Source: Gnomoniopsis sp. IMI 355080 (Eukaryota; Ascomycota; Sordariomycetes; Diaporthales; Gnomoniaceae). Taken from it: DNA of 64,000 bases. Each line of letters starts with the position of its first letter. The stretch's first letter is position 1. The position numbers and the translations under genes were made by a program. The stretch spans positions 93,204 to 157,203 of the forward strand of contig JAPEVC010000067.1 in the NCBI GenBank assembly GCA_027946555.1. Reading direction: 5' to 3'. The notes under the pieces are model-generated. The model searched no databases. It had not been told where the DNA came from and saw only the letters and a list, made by a program, of their open reading frames with translations. Of this stretch, positions 44,888 through 54,695 are shown piece after piece.

Positions 44888-46690
44888 ATTAGGAGGAAAT
44901 CAAGGCACTGATTATTTGCGAATTTCAGAGACAGGTGACAATTAGACAAGTGAAGGAAGAATGCATGCCTTCGACCCGTAATGAAATTGACAGACTCGAC
45001 TACATTGCTGAACCTCATAATTAGGTACACACCAAAAGAAAAGAAATTCCTTTGTCTTCTGGATCATGTAAATATTCCTTTGATCCCCGCTGCTTTAGAC
45101 TCTGTAACTTCACAAGTCTTCTTTGTATGGCAATAATCTTTACCCGCATGACTTCAGCGTCCAGTATATCCGCATCCGGAAGCAGTGTGTGAGCGGCACA
45201 GGGGAAATGATCTGGATTTATTGACCCATGTGAGGGCCATGTCAATGATAATCTCATATACCCGTAATTTCTAGCCATTCATTTTAGAGGGAGTTGATTC
45301 AAAGAAACCGAATTTTCTGACTCATTGTAAACTCACTCATCATTGTACTCGCGTTTTGGACACCTGCGAAATCAGTTTTAAACTAACAATCCATGTTTAT
45401 TCTTCTACAACAGACAAGAATTCGACCATCGGAGTAACTTATTTGGCATTGTCTCGATTGTGAGGATTGGATATGGCGACGGTGGAGGTCAGGCTTTTGT
45501 ACTATGCCGTCAAATTTGCACACTTGCACACGCGCTGCGCATACCCAGTTCAGAATCGTGCGCCGCTCAAATCAAGTGGAACAAAGGCGGTTGGATTTTC
45601 TAGTCGGCTCAAAACTATAAGCGGCGCCAGTTAATGTGAGCTACACAGCATACCTTAAGCCGCGCATATACCTAAAGTGATTAAGCTCCGAAATATGTAC
45701 GGCTTATCGAAGGGAGCAAAACTTACCTGGGTATCGAAGGGCGTGCAGCGGAGACGGTTTTGAAGGGGAGCAACAGACGGCCCATGATACCCGAGCTGCC
45801 CAGATATTCGCCATTAATGTTATTGACCTAATGAACGAGAGGAACGTGACTGAGGCGAGGTCAAAGTTGGTTAGTTGCATTCAGCCCTGCGAAATCCGGG
45901 ATGCGAGATCTCAGCCTTGCTATATATGCGATGTGATTGGCCAGTTCCTAGCTGTAGATAGGCTCAAAAGAATGTGCAAACCAATGGTAAATTCAGCATA
46001 GACTACTCTACATAGCTCTTGCACAGATATTTCTACACCTGTAAATATCCCTCTTGCTCCCCGTTATTCCACGTATCTACCCGCCTTTAGATACCTTGTC
46101 TGCGATGTTGATTACCAACTGCAGGTGGTGATTGATTTCTAATCATCTTCCCCTGTACAGGTCCATATCTTCTCGGTAAACGGACTCAGCCCTTGCAGTT
46201 GTAGGTAGGTACTGTGGCGATCAGAGGTCGTGCCTCTTAATGGACCCACAATATCAAAACTATTTATCTCACGAGGGGTATTCCTGCTTTCTTCCATTCC
46301 AGAGCATTTCAATGTACATTTAACTATTCCCAATCTCTGGCCTGCCTCTAACACATACTCCACATCCTCTGAAACCATTGACTTTCGAAAAACCTTACTG
46401 AGAAGTGCACTGGATATCGACCCTGCGCAAACGGTATCGCACTACGCGCACTGCCGTTCTGACAACTACTGAGAGTTACAAAGCACAATCTCAACCGGAG
46501 GGATAAGACCAAAATTTCAAAGCTACCCATTAGGTACGGTGTGGTCCTATCCCCTCCAGTGTCCACCGGTTCAAGCTAGCAAGCAATACCGCAAACTTTC
46601 ACACACTCGTACATCTCATATTTTGAGGCTGACATTTATTTGACGTTGCATATAGCTCATCGTCCCAATTCGCTGCCGAAATCCGGAACG
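44888..46690. other. Intergenic, no gene seen
   Basis: 1.8 kb between the divergently transcribed orphan gene and the DHA2-type transporter. Short ORFs (up to 85 codons outside the orphan gene) lack family-like features. Several TAGGTA-type motifs occur (for example around 45022, 46203 and 46531). Confidence 0.45.
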
Positions 46691-48473
46691 ATGGAGCCTA
46701 ATCAAAACATCATAGAGTCGGGAGACGACCTTGCCCAGAACAGCACACAACATCCTGACAGCAATGTCGAAAAACAAGAATCTACCCCTGGGGCTGTCCA
46801 GAACCCAGGAAACAATGATGAAGCCTTCAGCACAGTCTTGATCGAACACAAGACGAGGCAGCTCCACGGCTATCGTTGGGTCATGGTCTGCATAGCGCTG
46901 TACGTTATCTGCGTTCTCTATGGACTCGATACCACCATCGCAGCCGACGTTCAAGGCTCTGTCACACAGGCTTTTGAGCATGTCGACCAACTCGCGTGGA
47001 TTGGAGCAGGGTTTCCGCTAGGTTCAGTCTGCGTCATTCTTCTTCTCGGCACCCTCTACAATACTTTCAACGTCAAATGGACCTTAATTGCGACTACAAT
47101 TCTCTTCGAGATTGGGTCCGCTCTCTGTGGCGCTGCCCCCAATATGAATGCTTTGATTGTTGGTCGAGTGCTGGCTGGTGCGGGAGGCAGCGGCATTTAC
47201 CTGGGCTCATTGCAGTACTTTGCTGTCATGACTGCGGACAAGGAACGTGGGTTCTACATGTCTCTTATAGGAGTGTCATGGGGCCTCGGAGCTGTCTTAG
47301 GTCCCGTCATTGGGGGCGCTTTCTCTGTGTCCTCAGCAACCTGGCGTTGGGCCTTCTACATCAATCTCGTTTTTGGCGCGATTTTCGTCCCAATCATGGT
47401 CTTCTATCTTCCAGCGATCCATGTTCTACAAGGTTTCAGCATCGAAGAACGGGTGACTCGTATCGACTGGCTAGGCTTCGTTCTTGGGTCTGGCGTCTGG
47501 GTTAGCTTCCTAATGGCCTTGACTATGGCTGGTGGACAATGGCCGTGGGACGACGGGCGAAATATCGCCACATTTGTGGTATTTGGCGTGGTTCTCACCC
47601 TCTACATTTTACAACAGTACTTCGCCATCTTGACCACGCCCGAGCGTCGTGCCTTCCCATGTCATCTTCTTCGTGATCGCACAGAGATCTTGCTTTATAT
47701 CACAACAGCAGCAGGGACTACTACGCTTTTCATTGTGGTATATTATATCCCGTTGTATTTCCAATTTGTTAACGGCGACGCGGCGCTGATGGCGGCTGTA
47801 CGATTGCTGCCCTTCATGGTCATTGCCGTGGTAGTGAACCTTCTATCTGGATCTTTTCTTCACTTCACAAAAGTTTACATGGTGATGTACCTCATCGCGG
47901 GAATAACTGTCATTGCCGGTGGCGCGCCTCTGGTCGTGTACCTCGACCCCGACACGTCGACGGGTACCATATACGGCTTAACAGTACTTGTGGCCGTTGG
48001 GACTGGGCTTTCAATGGTATGGTCTCTCTCATCTATTCGATTTCTCTGATCAAAATCAACTAGAGCTAATTATTCAACAGACTCTAGGGTACACTATTGC
48101 CACGTTGACATTAGATCCCGAACACGCGGGCAGCGGCCTCAAACTGCAGAATATCGCCCAGATAGGCGGTCAGGTAATTGCCCTGGGCATAGCCAATCAA
48201 ATATATCAATCCACAGCTTTCAAAAAGCTTTCAGTCGTACTGGACGGTCAAGGCTATTCAGAGACGGACATTCGGAGTGCAGTGGCTGGGGCCCAAAGTA
48301 GCATATTCGAAGACCTGAGTGGAGAGCTACACGACAAAGCAGTTCGAGCTGTCGCTGCGGCCATGCGTTCAACATTCGTCATGCTGCCAGTTGCTGGAGC
48401 AGTGCTGTCAATCGCTGCCGTTTGCATGAAGCGCGAAAAACTCTTCGGCAAAGCTGTGGTTGCTGGCGGCTAG
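46691..48473 (+). CDS. DHA2-type (14-TM) MFS efflux transporter
   Basis: Plasma-membrane drug:H+ antiporter-type transporter of 572 aa. Exons are 46691-48016 and 48081-48473. The intron is 48017-48080 (GTATGG...CAACAG), and both exons are whole codons. Start MEPNQNIIES is the first ATG giving the normal hydrophilic N-terminus of about 55 aa. Signatures are YGLDTTIAADVQGSV in TM1 (family LDxTIV), IGRVLAGAGGSG and the motif C segment GLGAVLGPVIGGAFSVSSATWRWAFYIN. The usual family length is 500-600 aa with 14 membrane segments. Such proteins often export fungal secondary metabolites or xenobiotics. Here it is followed by a thioesterase-like gene on the same strand 645 bp away, and a joint role is only a guess. 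Confidence 0.9.
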
Positions 48474-49117
48474 GAAAGCCGCGGTCTCAGTACTATATAG
48501 TATAGCGCTCCAAGTCAAGTTATCTGCGAGCGCAATATACACGATGATTTGGTATGTTCACGGAGCCGAGTTCTTCGGTGATTCGATCTGTCTACACGGC
48601 GAGATCTGAAAAGTCCGCCCATCATTGTCACTTGAAGGCTCATGGTATGGCGGTGCACAATTTTGAATTCTGATGTAGAATCTTGCATTTTAAGGATCCG
48701 GAGCTGAGGAGAAGTTGGTGACTGTTCATTGAGAATTCTACCATGTTTTATAAGGCGATTTTGTTCGGGAATCCGGAAGCTCAACGATGTAATGAGACCA
48801 GAAATGCTCCCTCGGGTTCAAGTTGAGTAGAGGAACACGATATCGCGTTATTCCCGAGACCTTCTTCAGTCCTCCTGTCTTACATTGCAAAGCACACATC
48901 GGATAAACAAAATGGACGTCTCCATAAACAGGGTATTGATTAATTTGATTGGCCTAAGGATGACATGTAGCCCAGTCTGGCCAAGTGCAGCTGACGTGCC
49001 GAGGCACGCCACCAACATCACCAACCATGTGGCCAAACATTCAAGCTGTGAGGATCATAAGACTCAACCGCCGTCCCGTTCAGTCCGTCAGCAATATTTA
49101 CCTTATAAGTATCTAAA
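48474..49117. other. Intergenic, no gene seen
   Basis: 644-bp spacer between the DHA2-type transporter and the thioesterase-like gene, both plus strand. No supported ORF. Confidence 0.5.
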
Positions 49118-50095
49118 ATGGCCCTGAAATTCACAGATCAGCTTGCTGTAGAGAAAGTGGGGCCTGGCGAGTACATCTCCAGGGAGTGTCCGGCGGCATA
49201 CGGCAATGTTGGAGGGATGGCCTTTGGGGGCTGCACAACAGCGATAGCCGGCAGCGCAGCGTGCGCAGAGGTTCCCGAAAACTACTTTTTATATTCTTTT
49301 GTCGGGCACTTTCTCGGTCCCGCAACGACCACGGCCAAGTTGCACTGCACCGTCCACGTCGTCAGGAACACCAAGACCTTCGCTACGAGACGCGTCGTGG
49401 TCAAGCAGCAGCAGCCAGACGGCAAGATGCGGTCCTGTCTCGAGGTGCTTGCGGACTTTCACGTCAAGGAGCCCGCGCTGTTGACCTACTCCGCGCCGCC
49501 AACATTGAAATACAAGGCCCCGGAAGAGTCACCCACACTGAAGGAACTGGTGGACAAAGCGATTGCGGATGGCGTTGTAAAGGAAGATCCCATTGCCAAG
49601 TTTGCGCCCATGTTCTACGAGGCTGAGAATTTCTGGGAAATGAAAACGTGCACCGAGGGGATGTCAGGCCAGAATCTGGTAGGGATGCTTGCGAACGTGC
49701 TCCCCACAGACCAAGATCGCCTCCCCATCACGGATCGGGTATCGTCGGACTGGATCAGGCTGCGAACTCCGATCACCTCGGCCAGTGAGAAAGTGGCTGC
49801 CCTGCTATTCTTGCTGGACGGTGGGGTCCCGTTTGTGGCACTCACACACAACCACCTTTGGTACAGCGACAGCGGACCCTGCAACACACTCGAATTCGCG
49901 TTGCGGCTGTTCGAGCCGGTCGTAGATGTCAACCAATGGCATGTACGAGAGAGGAAGACGATTGTAGCGGGACATGGACGGTCATACAATGAGGCCCGAA
50001 TCTTCGATCAGGCAGGAGCTTTGGCGGCGTCTATGACACAACAGTGCATATTGAGGCCTAAGCCGAAACTCGACAGAGCGAAGTCTTCCCTATAA
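49118..50095 (+). CDS. Acyl-CoA thioesterase-like double-hotdog protein
   Basis: Single-exon protein of 325 aa (ATG at 49118, MALKFTDQLAVEKV). The sequence fits the TesB/4HBT_3 type of acyl-CoA thioesterases, with two tandem hotdog folds. The N-terminal half shows AYGNVGGMAFGGCTTAIAGSAACA, the helix that wraps the first hotdog. YSFVGHFLGPATTTAKLHCTVHVVRNTKTFATRRVVVKQ resembles the usual G(x)FLGP-VxxxRxGRSFxTRxVxxxQ pattern. The C-terminal half has FVALTHNHLWYSDSGPCNTLEFALRLFEP and ERKTIVAGHGRSYNEARIFDQAGALAASMTQQCILRP, the standard end. It hydrolyses an acyl-CoA, perhaps aromatic or fatty. The last residues SSL might act as a weak peroxisomal PTS1 signal; this is uncertain. Confidence 0.85.
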   Translation: MALKFTDQLAVEKVGPGEYISRECPAAYGNVGGMAFGGCTTAIAGSAACAEVPENYFLYSFVGHFLGPATTTAKLHCTVHVVRNTKTFATRRVVVKQQQPDGKMRSCLEVLADFHVKEPALLTYSAPPTLKYKAPEESPTLKELVDKAIADGVVKEDPIAKFAPMFYEAENFWEMKTCTEGMSGQNLVGMLANVLPTDQDRLPITDRVSSDWIRLRTPITSASEKVAALLFLLDGGVPFVALTHNHLWYSDSGPCNTLEFALRLFEPVVDVNQWHVRERKTIVAGHGRSYNEARIFDQAGALAASMTQQCILRPKPKLDRAKSSL

Positions 50096-51194
50096 CCGAA
50101 GCTGAGCAGTGAGGGAGAGGGAAGACGGGAATTCCGCGATAGATGGCGCACTTCTAGATAGATGCATTTTGCATGATTGGTTCATTCATGTATTACCCGA
50201 TTTGAAAGGAACTGGTGACATCCTGTTGGTTCACCCGCCTGCTTAGAAGGTAGACATTATGAAGAGTCATTCCGGCGACACCCTTCAGATTCCGCACCAA
50301 ACCTCCCCTCCGAGGGAACTAAGCATAGTCCTGACACAAATGAAGCGTGTTAGCAAGCTTGTCTTTGGTCTCTTGTCGGCTGGCGCAAGTATTTGTATCA
50401 CCTCGGAGCAATTGCTGTATGGATACACAATAAAATAAGTATGCACTTTCCACTCAATCTGCTATCCATAGGCCTACGTAACCTTTGGGAAGGCTAGCAG
50501 ATTGGCATACTTATTTACTCTATATACTGGGTTGTGGCGATAAACGTACAAAGGAAATCAGCTTCGTGGAGGGCTGATCCGGAAGCCCGAAAGCGCTAGA
50601 AAGGAGCAGTTACGATTCGACCTCCTGCCCTTATTATATAGGTACTTCGCCATGTGCGTAAGTATCTTTTGCTATTGACCAATCCGCGCACGAGAAACTC
50701 TGCGTAATCAAGGACATTCGCGCTTCCGGACCAGCCCTTCACGAAGCTGGAGAACATTTGTCAACATGCAGCCTGGGTAGGCGCAGGATAGCCAGTATCC
50801 ATATCTTCTTGGGCGCTTCTCAATGGCTCTAAGAAGGTGGCTTGCAGTGAGAGAAAGATATCGGCCCACAAATGCATCAAAGTCTTCCCGAGGTCGTGCT
50901 GTGCTACGCATTTATGCACGTTGATTCCCAAGGAATGCATGCATCAAGGCCACACATAAATTGGGCATCAATACCTACGCGCTGTGCTACTTCCACCTGC
51001 AGGTAAGATATTCACTATGTTCAACCCCAAGAAATCAAGTGATGCGGGCGTGTCAGAGGCAGAGTGGCCAAGGTTCCCTCCTTTACACAAAGTGCAGGTA
51101 AACTTGATATTTTTATTGAATACTTCACACGGAATGAGCGCTCTATAGAAGAGCACGTTCAAACATCTCACTTCCCACATCTACCACTATACTC
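50096..51194. other. Intergenic, no gene seen
   Basis: 1.1 kb spacer between the thioesterase-like gene and the HET-domain gene. No family-like frame. Confidence 0.5.
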
Positions 51195-53663
51195 ATGGAA
51201 CATGGCCTTGCGACTGAAATGGAGGGCGGAAAGAACGAAAAGGGTTTGCAAAGCTTTGATTCCACTGGTTGTACCATTTGTCACGCAGTGGACTCCTTCC
51301 TGGCCAAGTGCCAGAATAATGAGCCTTCACGTACCAGGCTTGCGAAAATACCGAGAGACGTCTTGATGGAAGAAAATCAGACGTGGTCGATCGGTAATAG
51401 CCCTTGTCCGACTCACGACCCCTTGGTCACTTGGGCCGTACTTTCCTTAAGAAAGGCTTTCATTGCTGACGTCGCGAGAGCCGAGAATCAGACGGCGCTT
51501 TGTGGCGATTGGTATCTTTTGGTTTCCAACGAATGCAGTCTTTCCGGCTGGGTTGACGTGCCAAAATTTGAACTTGTGCATTACGAGAAACGACAGGTAG
51601 CATACGTTCAGGAGATCCTCCTAGACAAAGATGAATTGCAGCTATCTCACCCCCTGCTGCGGGCAATGGACCGTGATTGGGTCAATCTCGCTGCCGCTAA
51701 AGACTGGATATCCAGATGCATTTCGCGGCACACTTGTGATAATCCTTTCCGTCTGCAGCGGATTGCACCAGCTTGGCTCATCGATACGGAGCAATGTTGC
51801 TTGACCCAAGGCAACGAGACCATGGAGTACGTGGCATTGAGTTACAGATGGGGCCCCACGGATAAGTTTCAGATGAACAGGGACATTCTAGAGGGGGCAA
51901 AACAGCATCGTGGACTTTCCTTTCTCCTAGACTCCGGGAGAATCTCGCCAACCGTGAAAGACGCCATCGGGGTGGTCAAAGCACTAGGCGAGAGATATCT
52001 GTGGGCCGATGCAATTTGCCTAATCCATCCGACCCCATCTGGCCATGAGATCAATAGGCAGAAGGAAGACGAAGATGCGAGAAATGATCTCAAAAATCAA
52101 CTTCAGCGTATGGGTTATACATATGCGTCCGCCAAATTCACGATCATTGCAACAGATTGCGATAATCAAAACGGTATACTTGGTATTGCAGGGTCATCTG
52201 AGTCGCGAAGACTTGAGAATATATTTCCTTGGCCGGGAGGTTTGACAATTACGTTGCGGGACTTGCCCACGCTGTCCTCTCGTCACGGCGTTCCATCATC
52301 TTACTTTCATCGTGGCTGGACCTATCAGGAATATCTTCTATATCAAAGACGGCTTATCTTTGGGAACAAACAACTGCATTGGAGTTGCAGTTGCGCAACT
52401 TGGCACGAGGACACCCCTCACTCTGACCAAACTGTCGAATCACGAAGAACGTCATTCTTTTCTGATATACCAAACACCTTAAAAGGTGTAGCGAATGCAG
52501 AAGAGCTAAATGATCTGTTGCGAGAGTATCAAAGTCGCCAATTCACGTTTCAGAGTGATGTTTTGCCGGGAATCAGTGGACTTCTCACAATCCTGAGCAG
52601 GGGCTACAAGGGAGGTTTCCTGTTTGGATTGCCTGAAGCCATGTTTGACGCGGCTTTGATGTGGCACTGTGATTACACAGTTACCTCGATTATAGGATAC
52701 CGACAACTGACATATGCACGACGGCGGACTTGTTCTGGCTCTGTTGACATGAGTTTGCCACAATCAAACTTACCCTCTTGGTCTTGGGTAGGATGGACAA
52801 GCAACAAATTGGATCTACTCACCTGCGAGGAAGACTATGAGCTTCCCAGGACATTGATTGATGGATACTACAAGCGAAGAAGGACATTTATTACTACTCG
52901 TATAACTCAGTGGTTCGTCCAGGAACACCCAAAGTCTACAAAGAAACGTCTCCTTGAGCCATGCTGGCTGCCAGACCAGGAATTTGGTCATATTGAAACT
53001 TATGAAGCCCAGGGATGGATCAAAGAACTATACGACGGTTCAAAACATGGCCCACAGGACGGAAAGCCAGGTGAACGGATACATCCTGGAATTCCGTGGG
53101 GTGTGTCTGGGCAGCACGTCTTCTGTCATGACGCCCTTCCTGGAAGATATTTCTGGCGTCCTTTCCCTGTCACGACGGAGGATGAAGATAGAACGGTTTA
53201 CAACCCCGACCAGCATCAGTATCTGACATGTCGGACAAAGCGTGGGTGGTTTCGAGGGGTAGCCCCAGAATATGGCGAGGAGGAATTCTTCGCCGTTGGA
53301 CATTGGGCGGCACACGTTGAACTCGTTGACAACGATGGCGTCCACTGTGGATGGCTTCAGCTGCCCAGTAGCGCGGATGCCAGGCTATTCTATGAGCAAC
53401 ACCAGAAGACTGCACAAGGCTCAGAAACCTCGTCGCAGACAGAGCTCGAGATTGTGAGTGTTTGTTTGCGCAAGATTGCGAACTTCTATTACTTCTCGCA
53501 GCACGGTGATATGGAAGGAGACAAAATTAAGTATGATGAGTATTATGGTGTCCTCTGGATTGAATGGGTCGAGGGAGTAGCATTTCGAAAAGCCTGTGGG
53601 TATGTTGAGAGGGAGAAGTGGGAGGGGCATGATCTTGAGGAGATAGAATTAATACTGGGATGA
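51195..53663 (+). CDS. HET-domain protein (heterokaryon incompatibility type)
   Basis: Intronless protein of 822 aa. The HET domain lies at about residues 215-410 with the three canonical blocks: YVALSYRWG, ERYLWADAICLI and YTYASAKFTIIATD. RGWTYQEYLLYQRRLIFGNKQLHW follows. In fungi HET proteins trigger or mediate regulated cell death after non-self recognition. No NACHT, WD40, ankyrin or other partner domain is visible. The C-terminal 400 residues are Trp-rich with no motif I recognise (LPSWSWVGW is common downstream of HET domains). An insertion of charged residues (about 280-300) separates the second and third HET blocks and is longer than usual. The ATG at 51195 was taken as first in frame. 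Whether it acts in incompatibility is unknown. Confidence 0.88.
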   Translation: MEHGLATEMEGGKNEKGLQSFDSTGCTICHAVDSFLAKCQNNEPSRTRLAKIPRDVLMEENQTWSIGNSPCPTHDPLVTWAVLSLRKAFIADVARAENQTALCGDWYLLVSNECSLSGWVDVPKFELVHYEKRQVAYVQEILLDKDELQLSHPLLRAMDRDWVNLAAAKDWISRCISRHTCDNPFRLQRIAPAWLIDTEQCCLTQGNETMEYVALSYRWGPTDKFQMNRDILEGAKQHRGLSFLLDSGRISPTVKDAIGVVKALGERYLWADAICLIHPTPSGHEINRQKEDEDARNDLKNQLQRMGYTYASAKFTIIATDCDNQNGILGIAGSSESRRLENIFPWPGGLTITLRDLPTLSSRHGVPSSYFHRGWTYQEYLLYQRRLIFGNKQLHWSCSCATWHEDTPHSDQTVESRRTSFFSDIPNTLKGVANAEELNDLLREYQSRQFTFQSDVLPGISGLLTILSRGYKGGFLFGLPEAMFDAALMWHCDYTVTSIIGYRQLTYARRRTCSGSVDMSLPQSNLPSWSWVGWTSNKLDLLTCEEDYELPRTLIDGYYKRRRTFITTRITQWFVQEHPKSTKKRLLEPCWLPDQEFGHIETYEAQGWIKELYDGSKHGPQDGKPGERIHPGIPWGVSGQHVFCHDALPGRYFWRPFPVTTEDEDRTVYNPDQHQYLTCRTKRGWFRGVAPEYGEEEFFAVGHWAAHVELVDNDGVHCGWLQLPSSADARLFYEQHQKTAQGSETSSQTELEIVSVCLRKIANFYYFSQHGDMEGDKIKYDEYYGVLWIEWVEGVAFRKACGYVEREKWEGHDLEEIELILG

Positions 53664-54695
53664 TGCCTCTCAATATAGGCGATGTGAATGAATTGATTAA
53701 TTGCTGGACCTCAATTTCCATGGTTCCTGACTACATAGGTACCTAGGTACCTTAGGTAGGCGAGGGAGAGCGACCGGTCTCCTATAGTTCCCGATATAAC
53801 ATACTTCCGGCACAATATGATTGTAAATGTCGGGATAGTGTGCTCGGTTAATTATATGAACCATAAATAGGTGATGGGCGGTTTCACGTATAAGCAGTGG
53901 CTGGCTCAAGGGCTTGATTTTTGTACTTATTGTTGTTGCTGCACTGAACTTTTCGTACATAATGAGGTTGCTGGAGAGAGCTGTTCTCTTCTTGGATCTA
54001 TGCCAGGACTTTCTTGTCCACAGAGCGTTTCAACAGTAACTGAAGAACGATCAACTTGGTCATCCATGCTCGACCAGACGTGCCGTAGTCGACATCTCGA
54101 GTTTCAAGCGGCCGATGAAAATATTCTGGACACACTCCATCTCCCCATTATATTATCGCATCAGTAATTGCTTGGCCTACTATTGATTCCGTGAGATACA
54201 TTTCATAGCCATTTGTTGATTAAGGATCCAAAGGGACTGCGCATCTTGGCAATGAGTGAGACATGACTTCGGAAGGGATTCCGCGCTCGAAGGAGGCCGA
54301 GATATTGTGAAGCTGTAACGCTCAGAACATTGTCCTCCCCCCCCCCCTCTTTTTTTTTTTGGCATCGAAAACACCTTCTTTTCTGAGAAATTGACTCTTG
54401 AACTTTTGAATTAGCGGAGCCAAAACCCATACTACACTAGTTCTACAGTAGTTAGTGACAGACTTTGGATCTAGCAAAGGACGTCAAAATAGACTACAAG
54501 GCTAGCTCTGAATCATAACAGGGGATTCCCGGAAAGACCCACTGAACTGCGTACATCGACGGAAAACCACACAGTCAACGTCATAGACATGGCTAACGTA
54601 GCCGAGCATTTTGAATAGTAGTATCCAATGGTTTGTCTGTATTTATTCTGTTCGGCTCGACCTAACAAGTCTATATCGATTCTACTATTACCCTG
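53664..54695. other. Intergenic, no gene seen
   Basis: About 1 kb. Contains the TACCTAGGTA palindrome at 53740-53749 flanked by more TAGGTA copies, and a C10 then T11 tract at 54338-54360. A plus-strand frame at 53871-54167 (98 codons) has no family-like features and was not called. Confidence 0.5.
54338..54360 (+). repeat. C10-TC-T11 pyrimidine tract
   Basis: Ten C, then TC, then eleven T. A pure pyrimidine strand of this kind is a slippage site and a weak point for sequencing accuracy. Confidence 0.9.
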
